Of a DNA stretch of 64,000 nucleotides, positions 25,517 to 34,260 are shown in pieces. This DNA comes from Variovorax paradoxus (lineage in GTDB: Bacteria > Pseudomonadota > Gammaproteobacteria > Burkholderiales > Burkholderiaceae_C). Each line of letters opens with the position of its first letter. Positions within the stretch are counted from its first letter, which is position 1. The stretch lies in NCBI RefSeq assembly GCF_009498455.1, contig NZ_CP045644.1:4343001-4407000 (forward strand), written 5' to 3'. A model generated the notes under the pieces. That model had not been told where the DNA came from. It searched no databases and saw only the letters and a program-made list of their open reading frames with translations. Both the position numbers and the translations under genes were made by a program.

Positions 25517-28339
25517 ATGAACAGATTTTTCCATTACGCCGTCTTCCTCGTGGGCCTGGCCGTCGTGTGCTGGGTCGGTGCCAGCTACGTGGGCCACAAC
25601 CCGCTGGCCCTGGTGATCACGGCGCTGATCGGCGCGTTCTACCTGATGGGCGCGCTGGAGCTGCACCGTTTCCACCAGGCCACCAACACGCTGTCGCGCG
25701 CGGTGGACGACCTGTCGGCGCCGCCGGCCACGCTCGGCGATTGGCTGGCGAACCTGCATCCTTCGCTGCGCAACGCGGTGCGCCTGCGCATCGAGGGCGA
25801 GCGCGTCGGCCTGCCGGGCCCGGCACTCACGCCGTACCTCGCGGGCCTGCTGGTGCTGCTGGGCATGCTGGGCACCTTCCTGGGCATGGTGGTCACCCTC
25901 AACGGCACGGGGTTGGCGCTCGAAAGCGCGACCGACGTGCAGGCCATCCGCAACTCGCTGTCGGCGCCCGTGCGCGGCCTGGGCCTGGCCTTCGGCACCT
26001 CGGTGGCGGGCGTGGCCGCATCGGCGATGCTGGGCCTGGCCTCGGCGCTCTGCCGCCGTGAACGCCTGCTGGCCGGGCAGGCACTCGACACGCAGATCGC
26101 CACGTCGCTGCGCGGCCATTCGCTGGCGCACCGCCGCGAAGAGTCGTTCAAGCTCATGCAGCAGCAGGCGCACGCAATGCCCGCGCTGGTCGACCAGCTG
26201 CAGGCCATGGTGGCCGCGATCGATCGCCAGAGCCAGTCGCTCAACGAACGCCTCGTCGCCAGCCAGGACAGCTTCCACCAGAAGACCGAGGCCGCCTACA
26301 CGGGGCTCGCCGCATCGGTCGATCGTTCGCTGAAAGACAGCCTTGCCGACAGCGCCCGCATCGCCGGTGAAACCATCCAGCCTGTGGCGCGCGTGATGCC
26401 CGAGCTGGTCGGCCAGCTGCAGACGATGATGGCCGCGATGGAGCGCCAGACCCAGACGCAGAACGACCGCCTCGTCGCGAGCCAGGACAGCTTCCACCAG
26501 AAGGCCGAAGCTGCCTACAGCGGCCTGGCCGCCTCGGTCGATCGTTCGCTGAAGGACAGCTTGGCCGACAGCGCCCGCATCGCCGGTGAAACCATCCAGC
26601 CCGTGGCGAAGGTCATGCCTGAACTGGTCGGCCAGCTGCAGACGATGATGGCCGCGCTGGAGCGCCAGACCCAGTCGCAGAACGACCGCCTCGTTGCCAG
26701 CCAGGACAGCTTCCACCAGAAGGCCGAAGCCGCGTACAGCGGTCTGGCCGCATCGGTCGATCGTTCGCTGAAAGAAAGCCTCACCGACACCGCTCGCATC
26801 GCCGGCGCCACGATCCAGCCCGTGGTCGAGGCGGCCATGCTCGGCATCGCGCGCGAAGCGGCCTCGCTGCAAGGCGGCATGGCGCAGGCCGTCGAACGGC
26901 AGCTCGAAGGCCTCACGGGCCGCTTCGAGGCCTCGACCGCCGGCGTCGCCGACACCTGGAAGGCCGCGCTGGCCGAACACGAGCGCGCGAGCGGGGCGCT
27001 GTCGAGCGACCTGCGCGGCACGCTCGAACGCTTTGCCGAGACCTTCGAGCAGCGCTCGGCTGCGCTGGTCGATGGCGTGTCCGCCCGCCTCGAGAGCACC
27101 GTGGGCAGCGTGTCCGACACCTGGGGCAGCGCGCTCGCGCAGCATCAGCGCGTCAGCGAAAAACTGTCGGGCGATTCGCACCAGGCGGTCGCCGCCGCGG
27201 CCGCCACGTTCGAGCAGCACTCGGCCGCGCTGCTGCGCACCGTGGGCGAAGCGCACACCAGCCTGCAGACCGAACTCGCGGCGCGCGATGCGCAGCGCCT
27301 GTCGGCCTGGAGCCAGTCGCTCGAAGCCATGGCCGCGTCGCTGCAGAAGGAATGGCAGCAGGCCGGCGCGCACACGCTGAGCCAGCAACAGCAACTGAGC
27401 GACACGCTGGCGCAGGCCGCGCGCGACGTGTCGGCGCAGGCCGAGGCGCATGCGAAGCAGACCGTCGCCGAAGTCGCGCAGCTGCTGCAGGCCGCGTCGG
27501 ACGCACCGCGCGCCGCCGCTTCGCTGCTCGACACCGTGCGCGAGGCGCACGCCAACCTGCAGACCGAACTCGCCACGCGCGATGCGCAACGCCTCGCCGC
27601 CTGGAGCGGCTCGCTCGAGACCATGGCCGCCTCGCTGCAGAAGGAATGGCAGCAGGCCGGCGCACACAGCCTGAGCCAGCAGCAACAGATGAGCGAGACG
27701 CTGGCGCAAACGGTGCGCGACATGTCGGCGCAGGCCGAGGCCAATGCCAAGCAGACCGTCGCCGAAGTCGCGCAGCTGCTGCAGGTGGCGGCCGAAGCCC
27801 CGAAGGCCGCAGCCGACGTGATCGCCGAGTTGCGCCAGAAGCTGTCCGACGGCATGGCGCGCGACAACGACATGCTCGAAGAGCGCAGCCGCATCCTCGG
27901 CACGCTCGAGACCTTGCTGGGTGCGGTGAACCATGCCTCGACCGAACAGCGCAGCGCCATCGACGCGCTCGTCACGGCCTCGGCCGACATGATGGAGCGC
28001 GTGGGCAGCCGCTTCACCGAGAAGGTCGAGAGCGAGACCGAGAAGATGGCCGGCATTGCCGCGCAGATCACCGGCGGCGCGGTCGAGGTGGCGAGCCTGG
28101 GCGAGGCCTTCGGCTTTGCGGTGCAGCGCTTCGGCGAATCGAACGACAAGCTCGTGGCGCACCTGCAGCGCATCGAAGGCGCGCTCGGCAAGTCGCTGGC
28201 GCGCAGCGACGAGCAGCTGGCCTACTACGTGGCGCAGGCGCGCGAGGTGATCGACCTGAGCATCATGTCGCAGAAGCAGATCGTCGAAGACCTGCAGCAG
28301 TTCGCAAGCCGCCAGACGGCCGTGGGCAGCGAGGCCTGA
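25517..28339 (+). CDS. DUF802 protein: MotA/ZorA-like membrane channel protein with long repetitive coiled-coil tail
   Basis: 940 aa. The first ~190 residues hold membrane helices: FFHYAVFLVGLAVVCWVG, PLALVITALIGAFYLMGA, then PYLAGLLVLLGMLGTFLGMV and GLGLAFGTSVAGVAASAMLG. The G-x-L-G-T-F-x-G-M and A-F-G-T-S-x-x-G patterns are those of MotA/TolQ/ExbB and ZorA channel subunits. Residues ~215-940 are a predicted helical, Ala/Gln/Ser-rich cytoplasmic tail with two sets of internal repeats (three 73-residue units, two 98-residue units). The layout of pore helices plus a long cytoplasmic tail is that of ZorA of the Zorya anti-phage system. The DUF802 name is from memory of the family; the stator comparison is inference. 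Its partner is the OmpA-domain gene downstream. Confidence 0.82.
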   Translation: MNRFFHYAVFLVGLAVVCWVGASYVGHNPLALVITALIGAFYLMGALELHRFHQATNTLSRAVDDLSAPPATLGDWLANLHPSLRNAVRLRIEGERVGLPGPALTPYLAGLLVLLGMLGTFLGMVVTLNGTGLALESATDVQAIRNSLSAPVRGLGLAFGTSVAGVAASAMLGLASALCRRERLLAGQALDTQIATSLRGHSLAHRREESFKLMQQQAHAMPALVDQLQAMVAAIDRQSQSLNERLVASQDSFHQKTEAAYTGLAASVDRSLKDSLADSARIAGETIQPVARVMPELVGQLQTMMAAMERQTQTQNDRLVASQDSFHQKAEAAYSGLAASVDRSLKDSLADSARIAGETIQPVAKVMPELVGQLQTMMAALERQTQSQNDRLVASQDSFHQKAEAAYSGLAASVDRSLKESLTDTARIAGATIQPVVEAAMLGIAREAASLQGGMAQAVERQLEGLTGRFEASTAGVADTWKAALAEHERASGALSSDLRGTLERFAETFEQRSAALVDGVSARLESTVGSVSDTWGSALAQHQRVSEKLSGDSHQAVAAAAATFEQHSAALLRTVGEAHTSLQTELAARDAQRLSAWSQSLEAMAASLQKEWQQAGAHTLSQQQQLSDTLAQAARDVSAQAEAHAKQTVAEVAQLLQAASDAPRAAASLLDTVREAHANLQTELATRDAQRLAAWSGSLETMAASLQKEWQQAGAHSLSQQQQMSETLAQTVRDMSAQAEANAKQTVAEVAQLLQVAAEAPKAAADVIAELRQKLSDGMARDNDMLEERSRILGTLETLLGAVNHASTEQRSAIDALVTASADMMERVGSRFTEKVESETEKMAGIAAQITGGAVEVASLGEAFGFAVQRFGESNDKLVAHLQRIEGALGKSLARSDEQLAYYVAQAREVIDLSIMSQKQIVEDLQQFASRQTAVGSEA
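26192..26848 (+). repeat. three 219-bp in-frame tandem repeats in the DUF802 gene
   Basis: Units begin at about 26192, 26411 and 26630, an exact spacing of 219 bp (73 codons). Each encodes a unit with the core QLQTMMAAMERQTQ, NDRLVASQDSFHQKAEAAYS and GLAASVDRSLKDS. Units 2 and 3 are nearly identical at DNA level. They form part of the tail coiled coil and could expand or contract by recombination. Confidence 0.88.
27240..27827 (+). repeat. two 294-bp in-frame tandem repeats in the DUF802 gene
   Basis: Two units of 98 codons; the shared CTGCAGACCGAACTCG starts at 27263 and 27557. The encoded core is LQTELAARDAQRLSAWSQSL, MAASLQKEWQQAGAH and AKQTVAEVAQLLQ. This is a second, unrelated repeat in the same tail, consistent with a modular rod whose length can change by whole units. 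Confidence 0.85.
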
Positions 28340-28503
28340 AATGAAGCTCTCCCCCAGGCTACCCTCGCTGCGCGAGGTCCGCCAACCCCCTCACCGGGGG
28401 CAAACCCAGCGGCCCGGCAAAGCCGGTTCCGCGGGTTTTCTGGCATTGGGTTGCGCCAGTTTCATAGGGCTCGCCCGTAGCAGATGGGAAATGGATCACT
28501 GAC
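28340..28503. repeat. REP-like intergenic element with three short stem-loops
   Basis: This 164-bp spacer interrupts an otherwise tight operon. It contains three consecutive hairpins: CCTCG-CTGCG-CGAGG (28363-28377), CCCCC-TCACC-GGGGG (28386-28400) and CCGGC-AAA-GCCGG (28414-28426). The dense small palindromes are typical of repetitive extragenic elements, and I believe similar sequence is frequent between genes of Variovorax relatives (recall, not checked). It might stabilise or partly terminate the message between the DUF802 and OmpA genes. Confidence 0.55.
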
Positions 28504-29166
28504 ATGGTGCGTGACGAAATTGACCTCGACGCCGGCCTGGAGCCGACCGTCCCCGTGTGGGCGGTGTTCGGCGACCTGATGGCGGGCATGCTGGGCGCGT
28601 TCGTGCTGATCCTGGTGTGCGTGCTCGGCATGCAGCTGGACCTGGCGAGCCGCCTCGAAACCGAGGTGCAGCAGCGCCGCGCCGAATCGCAGCGCCGCGA
28701 GGCGCTCGAACAGGCGCTGGCCGGCCCGCTTGCCGCGGGCCGCGTCACGCTCAATAACGGCCGCATCGGCATCAGCGGCAGCGTGCTGTTCGCCTTCAAC
28801 TCCGCCGACCTGCAACCTGGCGGACGCCAACTGCTGAAAAGCCTGGCCGGCCCGCTGGGCGCCTATCTGAAGACGCGCGACGAGATCCTGATGGTGAGCG
28901 GCTTCACCGACGACCGGCAGATGCGCGAAGGCGCGCGCCTGTTCGCCGACAACTGGGAGCTGTCCGCCCAGCGCGCGCTCACTGTGACGCGCGCGCTGAT
29001 CGAAGAGGGCGTGCCCTCGTCGTCGGTGTTTGCCGCCGCGTTCGGCGCCGAGCAGGCGGTGGCTTCGAACGGCGACGCCGAAGGCCGTGCGAAGAACCGG
29101 CGCGTGGAGATGGCACCGACACCCCGGCCAAAGAACACGCCCGACGCTGCGAAGCCCCGTGAGTAA
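28504..29166 (+). CDS. OmpA/MotB/ZorB-like stator partner protein
   Basis: 220 aa. One N-terminal membrane helix, VPVWAVFGDLMAGMLGAFVL, carries Asp24 in its first turns, the place of the proton-binding Asp of MotB (Asp32 in E. coli) and its ZorB relatives. A short helical segment follows, then an OmpA-like peptidoglycan-binding domain from about residue 85: SGSVLFAFNSADLQPGGRQL, VSGFTDDRQ, LSAQRALTVTRALIEEG and NRRVEM near the end. The protein should be anchored in the inner membrane with its OmpA domain gripping the cell wall, forming a channel with the DUF802 protein. It overlaps the next gene by 8 bp. Stator assignment rests on domain order, the Asp and gene pairing. Confidence 0.85.
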   Translation: MVRDEIDLDAGLEPTVPVWAVFGDLMAGMLGAFVLILVCVLGMQLDLASRLETEVQQRRAESQRREALEQALAGPLAAGRVTLNNGRIGISGSVLFAFNSADLQPGGRQLLKSLAGPLGAYLKTRDEILMVSGFTDDRQMREGARLFADNWELSAQRALTVTRALIEEGVPSSSVFAAAFGAEQAVASNGDAEGRAKNRRVEMAPTPRPKNTPDAAKPRE

Positions 29167-29818
29167 CGACGACACAGCGCCGGACGATCAGGTCGACGCC
29201 GTCGCAGCGCTCGACGCCTGGCGCGCGCGCGGCGACGACCGCTTCGACCCGGTGCGCTTCCGCTTCATCGAGGCGATGGCGCAGCGCGCGGCGGTGCACG
29301 AGGGTGAGACGCGGCGCCTGCTCGACGCGCGGCTGGCCAGCCTCATGGCGACCTACCGTGCCGATCTCGACAAGGTCGCTCCCGAGGCAGACGCACCGGC
29401 CGATGCACCGCTGCACACCGCGCTCGCAGAGCTGATGATGCACATCGCTCAACTCGCGCCGCTGCCGCCCCCGCCCGACGGGGGAGCTACCGACGGTGAT
29501 GCCGTGCCCAGCCTGTCGACCGCGCCCGAACTCAAGACGCTGAGCTACTTCCGCAGCACGTGGTCGAAGCTCGCCGCCGACCAGCGCGTGACGCAATCGC
29601 TTGCCAAGGTGCCGAAGAACGCCGGCCCGCTCAACACGCACCACCTCGTGCAGCGCGCGCTCACGCTGATGCGCGACCTGTCGCCGCAGTACCTGCAGCG
29701 CTTCATGGCGCACGTCGATGCGCTGTTGTGGATCGAGCAGGTGAACGCCGCCGCCGAAGCCGCGCGCGTGGCGCGCACCGAAAGCCCGCGCAAGGGTTCG
29801 CGCAGCCGCGCCGGCTGA
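29159..29818 (+). CDS. DUF2894 protein, last gene of the DUF802/OmpA cassette
   Basis: 219-aa soluble, mainly helical protein. It starts MSNDDTAPDDQVDAVAALDA from a GTG at 29159 that overlaps the ompA-like stop by 8 bp, indicating translational coupling. Family features as I recall them for DUF2894: the N-terminal VAALDAWRARGDDRFDPVRF and the C-terminal core LKTLSYFRSTWSKLAADQRV, NTHHLVQRALTLMRDLSPQY, LQRFMAHVDALLWIEQVN. A Pro-rich linker lies near residue 105. No enzyme motif seen. The frame is open upstream to 29030, but that part is the antisense-like Arg-rich noise of the overlapping gene. Its function is unknown; strict linkage to the stator pair suggests a cytosolic accessory or effector. 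Confidence 0.8.
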   Translation: MSNDDTAPDDQVDAVAALDAWRARGDDRFDPVRFRFIEAMAQRAAVHEGETRRLLDARLASLMATYRADLDKVAPEADAPADAPLHTALAELMMHIAQLAPLPPPPDGGATDGDAVPSLSTAPELKTLSYFRSTWSKLAADQRVTQSLAKVPKNAGPLNTHHLVQRALTLMRDLSPQYLQRFMAHVDALLWIEQVNAAAEAARVARTESPRKGSRSRAG

Positions 29819-29825
29819 CGGCCGC

Positions 29826-30203
29826 TCAGCGCGGCCAAAGCCACCAGGCCAGTCCGGCCGCGACCAGCACCCAGATGCCGATGACCAACGCCATGCCGAC
29901 CCGGCTCGTCGGCCGGCGGCCGTTGCGCACCATCCAGTCTTCGGCGCGCTCGCGGCTGCGCACGATGACCTCGGCCGGCAGCAGGCGCACCGCGAGCCAG
30001 ATCAGCGCGGGCAGCAGCAGCACGTCGTCGAGGTAGCCGAGCACGGGAATGAAGTCGGGAATCAGGTCGATGGGGCTCAGCGCGTAGGCCACGGTGAACC
30101 AGCACAGCGCCTTCGGCAGCCACGGCGTGGCGGGGTCGCGGCAGGCGAACCAGAGGGTGACGGCGTCGCGCTTGATGCGGCGCGCCCAATCGCGGAGGTT
30201 CAT
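29826..30203 (-). CDS. DUF1232 (YkvA-like) small membrane protein
   Basis: 125 aa with the DUF1232 signature ALCWFTVAYALSPIDLIPDF followed by IPVLGYLDDVLLLPALIW, and a C-terminal membrane helix (VIGIWVLVAAGLAWWLWP). The function of this widespread family is unknown. The start was taken at MNLRDWARRI (ATG complementary to 30201-30203), which fits the family length. It is convergent with the DUF2894 gene (7 bp apart) and follows the YnfA-like gene by 13 bp on the same strand. Confidence 0.85.
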   Translation of the reverse strand: MNLRDWARRIKRDAVTLWFACRDPATPWLPKALCWFTVAYALSPIDLIPDFIPVLGYLDDVLLLPALIWLAVRLLPAEVIVRSRERAEDWMVRNGRRPTSRVGMALVIGIWVLVAAGLAWWLWPR

Positions 30204-30216
30204 CGTGGCCCAGCCA

Positions 30217-30552
30217 TCAACCCGCGCTGCGCGGCCCGAACATGATGATGCCCATGCCGACAAAGCACACGGCCACGCCGACCCAGTCGCTGGTGGACGG
30301 CGTCACCTTGTCCACGGCCCAGAGCCACAGGATCGCCACGCCGATGTAGACCCCGCCGTAGGCCGCATACACGCGGCCGGCAGCGGTCGGGTGCAGCGAG
30401 AGCAGCCACGCGAAGAGCGCCAGGCTCAGCGCCGCGGGCACCAGCAGCCAGATCGACTGGTTCTGCCGGAGCCACAGGTAGGGCAGGTAGCAGCCGACGA
30501 TTTCCGCGAGCGCGGTCGCGATGAAAAGTCCGAAGGTCTTAAGCAGGTCCAT
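30217..30552 (-). CDS. YnfA/UPF0060 family small membrane protein
   Basis: 111-aa inner-membrane protein with four hydrophobic helices and the family hallmarks: [18 protein letters not shown] at the start, [20 protein letters not shown] in the middle and [20 protein letters not shown] at the end. The family resembles small-multidrug-resistance-type transporters; YnfA itself has been linked to drug efflux in enterobacteria. The start MDLLKTF (30552) is preferred over an upstream Met three codons away because it gives the usual length. Confidence 0.9.
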   Translation of the reverse strand: MDLLKTFGLFIATALAEIVGCYLPYLWLRQNQSIWLLVPAALSLALFAWLLSLHPTAAGRVYAAYGGVYIGVAILWLWAVDKVTPSTSDWVGVAVCFVGMGIIMFGPRSAG

Positions 30553-30582
30553 GGCCGCCATTGTGGCGGCCGACCGTTGACG

Positions 30583-32265
30583 TCAGGGCTGTCGTCCGGG
30601 CCCCGTGCCCGGGCGCGACGACGGTTCCCACACGTCGGGCGTGGTGGCGACCAGCGATTTGAAATCTTTCCACGGCCGCGCGCCCGGCACGGTGCGCCCG
30701 CCGACGATCACCACCTTGGCGTAGGCCACCATGCGCTCGCGCAGGTAGCGCCGTTCGGACTCGGGCCAGGTTTCGATGGCGTGCGGGCCGCGCGACAGCA
30801 CGATCTCCTTCACGCCGCGGATGCGGTTGTAGGCGGCGACGGTGCCTTCGAGCGATTCGGCGCGGTCCCACAGGCCCTTGCCGAAGAAGGCGGCGGGCCA
30901 GCGGTCCATGCCCGCGAGCGTGGCGGAGTTCGGATAGAAAAGGATGTGGTGGTCCGCCGCCATGCCGCCGAGGAACAGGTTGCGGTCGGCCAGGTCGGGC
31001 GCATCGGGCAGGTAGCCCGCGCCGCTGGCGAACGACGACAGCAGGATGGCGCCGCGGATGTTGCGCCAGCCGCGTGCCGGCGTGCAGTGGGGCACGGGCA
31101 TGTCGAAGCTGCAGGCGGCCACGTAGTTGCGCGTGAGCGCCCAGGCGGTCGACATCGAGCCGCGCGAGTAGCCGCCGAGCACCAGCGGAATCTCGCTGGC
31201 CTTCTGGCCCGCGAGCAGGCGCCCGCGCGCGGCGTTGCCTTCGAGCAGCTGGCCCGAGGGCGTGAGCAGCCGCAGGCCCTGGCCGTGTTCGAGTTGCGCG
31301 AGCACGCGGAACACGTCTTCGCCTTGCTCCAGCGTGTTGGTGTCGCTCACGCCGCCCGACAAACCTTCGCCGCGCCGGTCGTAGGCCAGCACGTCGAAGC
31401 CGGCCTGGTTCAACGCGTGCAGGTTCTCGCGCCACCAGCGCTGGCCCATGGCCTCGGTGGTGCCGTTGGGGAACGACACCGGCACGGCCTTGCCGCTCGC
31501 GCCGTCGATGCGGTAGGCCACTTCGTCCGGATGCTGGATGGCCGTGAGCTGCCCGCCGCCGCCCGCCGCCATGACCGCGAGGGCGCGCACCTTGCGGCCG
31601 CTGCCGTCGTCCACGCCCGCGCCTTCGAGGTACCAGCCGCGCAGCTTGATCGGGTCGCTGAGTTTCAGGTCGAGCCGCTCGAAGGTGTCGCGCGGCACGG
31701 TGAACTCGACGATGTGGGTGCGCGCGTCGGCTTCGGCAATGCCTTCGCGATAAGGCGCCTTCGCGAAGAAGGCGGGGCGACGGATCTGCTTCAGGTCGAC
31801 CTTGGGACTGTCGGCATCGATGCGCCCGGCCGGATCGACCGCGCCGGTCACGCGCGTGGCGCGCGCCTTGTTGGGCGGCAGCCAGCGCTGCATCTGCGCG
31901 TTCACCCGCGCGAAGCAGTCCGGCTCGGCCTTGCAGGTGCGCCATCGCGCCTTGAGCTGGTCGTCGGTGAACTGGCCCACGTGGTAGTCGCCGCCCGCGT
32001 AATTGGTGGGCACGGGGTAGGCGCTCATGAGCACGGGCACGCACACGCGCGGGCCGCCGGCGTTCACCGCGGTGCCGGCCTGCGGCAGCAGGTAGCCGCC
32101 CACGCGCGCATTGCGGTCGGCGCCGACCCATGCGACGCAGTCGGTCGGGGGCGGCTTGCTCGCGGCGGCCAGCCGCTGGGCGGCGGTGGTGCCGGTGGTG
32201 CAGGCCGACAGGCCCAAGAGGGTACCCAGCAGGGCGAGCGAAAGGGTGGCACGGAATGGGCGCAT
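30583..32265 (-). CDS. alpha/beta-hydrolase-fold lipoprotein
   Basis: 560-aa exported enzyme. The N-terminus MRPFRATLSLALLGTLLGLSAC is a lipoprotein signal (lipobox LSAC), so the mature protein is probably membrane-anchored in the periplasm. An alpha/beta-hydrolase core is indicated by the strand and oxyanion-side region DVLAYDRRGEGLSGG and the nucleophile elbow GGYSRGSM with Ser367. A late His (RGPHAIETWPESE) is a candidate for the catalytic base. Length exceeds a simple hydrolase because of an N-terminal region of ~250 residues. Start: ATG 32265 gives the signal directly; longer versions are open to 32355 but would bury the signal. No substrate can be named. Located between YnfA and the ABC exporter on the same strand. 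Confidence 0.75.
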   Translation of the reverse strand: MRPFRATLSLALLGTLLGLSACTTGTTAAQRLAAASKPPPTDCVAWVGADRNARVGGYLLPQAGTAVNAGGPRVCVPVLMSAYPVPTNYAGGDYHVGQFTDDQLKARWRTCKAEPDCFARVNAQMQRWLPPNKARATRVTGAVDPAGRIDADSPKVDLKQIRRPAFFAKAPYREGIAEADARTHIVEFTVPRDTFERLDLKLSDPIKLRGWYLEGAGVDDGSGRKVRALAVMAAGGGGQLTAIQHPDEVAYRIDGASGKAVPVSFPNGTTEAMGQRWWRENLHALNQAGFDVLAYDRRGEGLSGGVSDTNTLEQGEDVFRVLAQLEHGQGLRLLTPSGQLLEGNAARGRLLAGQKASEIPLVLGGYSRGSMSTAWALTRNYVAACSFDMPVPHCTPARGWRNIRGAILLSSFASGAGYLPDAPDLADRNLFLGGMAADHHILFYPNSATLAGMDRWPAAFFGKGLWDRAESLEGTVAAYNRIRGVKEIVLSRGPHAIETWPESERRYLRERMVAYAKVVIVGGRTVPGARPWKDFKSLVATTPDVWEPSSRPGTGPGRQP

Positions 32266-32430
32266 GTGGCGGAGAACGCTCGCGGAAGGAAGGACCATGC
32301 AATTGGAACGCAGCCGGTGCGCAAAACAGAGCCGCGCAGGGCAAGACGTGAACAAATGGATGCCGATACTGTTGCAGAAGACATGCCGGCGCGGCCGGTG
32401 CGAAAGCCGCCTTCTGGCGCAGGAGGGGTC

Positions 32431-34251
32431 CTACTGTTTGTTACCGCGTGACGCTTCCCGAAGCATCGGCTGGCGCGCCAGCACCTCGTCGCGCGGACCG
32501 TGGTCGCGCACGTGGCCGGCCTCCATGAGGATCACCGTGTCGAAGCGGTCGAGCAGGCTCAGCCGGTGCACCGACGCGATCACGCAGGCCTGCGGAAATG
32601 CGGCCGCAATGCGCGCCAGCACGCGCGCCTCGGTGGCGGCATCGAGCGCGCTGGTCGGCTCGTCGAGCAGCAGCAGCGAGCTGCCCTCGGCCGCGAGCAC
32701 GCCGCGCGCCAGGCACAGCCGCTGGCGCTGCCCGCCCGACAGGTTGAAGCCGCGTTCCGAGATCGCGCTGTCGAGGTCGCCGCGCGTGGCCTGCAGCACC
32801 TCGTCGAAGGTGCTCGTGTGCAGCGCGGCGCGCAGGCGCTCGTCGTCGCAGGGGCGGCCGAAGGCGAGGTTCTCGCGCACGCTGGCCTCGAACAGCTCGG
32901 TCTCCTGAGGGATGAGCGTGGCGAGCTGGCGCAGCCGCGCCCAGTCGGCCGGCACGCCGTCGAGCGCCAGCGTGCCGCCGTGCGGCGCATACAGCCCCGC
33001 CAGCACGCGCAGCAGCGTGCTCTTGCCGCCGCCGCTGGGGCCCACCAGCGCCACGCGCTGGCCCCGTCGCAGCGAGAGCGCCACGTCGTGCAGGCCGCTG
33101 CGCGCCGGTGCCGCGGGGTCGTCCGCGACGGCGCCGCGCGGGGCGTAGCGCCATTTCAGCTGATCGACCTGCAGCTGCGTCCACGGCGTTGCTGCATCGA
33201 TGCGTTCATGCGCCGGCACTTCTTCGGGCGGGGCCTGGAGCGTGGCGCTCGCCGGCGCGTGCCAGATCGGCTCGGCGCTGCTGTAGTCGGTGTGCATGCG
33301 CGCGAAGAAACTGAAGTTGGCGGCGACCGAGGTGACGACGCCCGCCGCCTGCTGCGCGTACTGGTAGATCATGAACACCGCGCCCAGCATCACGGCCTGG
33401 CCCGGCGCGCGCGCCTGCCACACATAGATCACCACCAGGCCCCAGGTCAGCGCCAGCCCCATCAGGTCGACCGCGAACCACTTGCCTTCGTTGAGCACCA
33501 CGGTGCGCTTCAACGGAAGCGATACGGCTGCCATGCGACGGCGAAGCAACAGGCGCGATGCGCCCTGCAGACGCAGGCCGATCACGGTCGAGGCGTTGCC
33601 CAGAAAGTCGAGCAGCGCGGCCACGTAGCGGCGGTCGGCGTCGTTCTCGGCGCGCGCAAGCTTCATGAGCGCGCGGTCGATGCGCACGATCACCACGCCG
33701 ATCAGCACATAGCCCGCGAGCGCCGTCACGCCGCTGGTGCGCGACAGCAGCGCCAGCGCCACCAGCGGCCCGACGAAGTTGACCGCGTTGGTGAGCCAGA
33801 TGAACTGGTTCTGCGCGAAGTCGGCGAGCGCGCGGCTGGCCTGGTGCACGCGGTGCTGCAGCTCGCCCGAGTGGTGGCTGTCGTGCCAGGCGAGCGGCGC
33901 GGCGGCGATGCGCGCATAGAGCTGGTCGGCCAGCGTCTCGCGCACCTTCAGGCCCACGTTGCGCTCGAGGATGCGGCCCGGCCCGTGCAGCGCCCACGCG
34001 CCGACGTACACGGCCGCGAGCGTGGCGATCCAGCGGCCGGCCGTGGGCAGGTCGCCGCGTTGCAGCGCGTTGATGGCCTGGCCCGCGAGGTAGGGCAGCG
34101 AGAGGCGAATCAGCTGCGAACTCGCGAGCAACGCCGTGGCGCCCAGCAGCTGCGCACGCGCACCGGCGGCGAAGTGCCACAGCGCGGCGTAGAGCGCGCG
34201 GATCGCGCGGCCGGGGGATTCGGTGGTGGAGGTGGTCGTCGTGTCTGTCAT
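32431..34251 (-). CDS. ABC exporter with fused membrane and ATPase domains
   Basis: 606 aa, one half of a homodimeric exporter. The membrane domain covers about residues 20-320 with six hydrophobic helices. The nucleotide-binding domain has Walker A GPSGGGKST, Q-loop IPQETELFEASVRENL, signature LSGGQRQRL, Walker B SLLLLDEPTSALD and an H-loop SVHRLSLLD. The H-loop and D-loop are intact, so it should be active. Its last codons lie 166 bp upstream of the hydrolase lipoprotein, and its start is 10 bp after the alkB stop on the same strand, so alkB and this gene may be cotranscribed. The substrate is unknown; no peptidase or accessory domain is fused. Confidence 0.92.
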   Translation of the reverse strand: MTDTTTTSTTESPGRAIRALYAALWHFAAGARAQLLGATALLASSQLIRLSLPYLAGQAINALQRGDLPTAGRWIATLAAVYVGAWALHGPGRILERNVGLKVRETLADQLYARIAAAPLAWHDSHHSGELQHRVHQASRALADFAQNQFIWLTNAVNFVGPLVALALLSRTSGVTALAGYVLIGVVIVRIDRALMKLARAENDADRRYVAALLDFLGNASTVIGLRLQGASRLLLRRRMAAVSLPLKRTVVLNEGKWFAVDLMGLALTWGLVVIYVWQARAPGQAVMLGAVFMIYQYAQQAAGVVTSVAANFSFFARMHTDYSSAEPIWHAPASATLQAPPEEVPAHERIDAATPWTQLQVDQLKWRYAPRGAVADDPAAPARSGLHDVALSLRRGQRVALVGPSGGGKSTLLRVLAGLYAPHGGTLALDGVPADWARLRQLATLIPQETELFEASVRENLAFGRPCDDERLRAALHTSTFDEVLQATRGDLDSAISERGFNLSGGQRQRLCLARGVLAAEGSSLLLLDEPTSALDAATEARVLARIAAAFPQACVIASVHRLSLLDRFDTVILMEAGHVRDHGPRDEVLARQPMLREASRGNKQ

Positions 34252-34260
34252 GCGTGCGCG

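Noticed and set aside
26192..27827. Regular repeats considered as a CRISPR array
   Set aside because: Unit lengths of 219 and 294 bp are in frame and coding; there are no short repeats with unique spacers.
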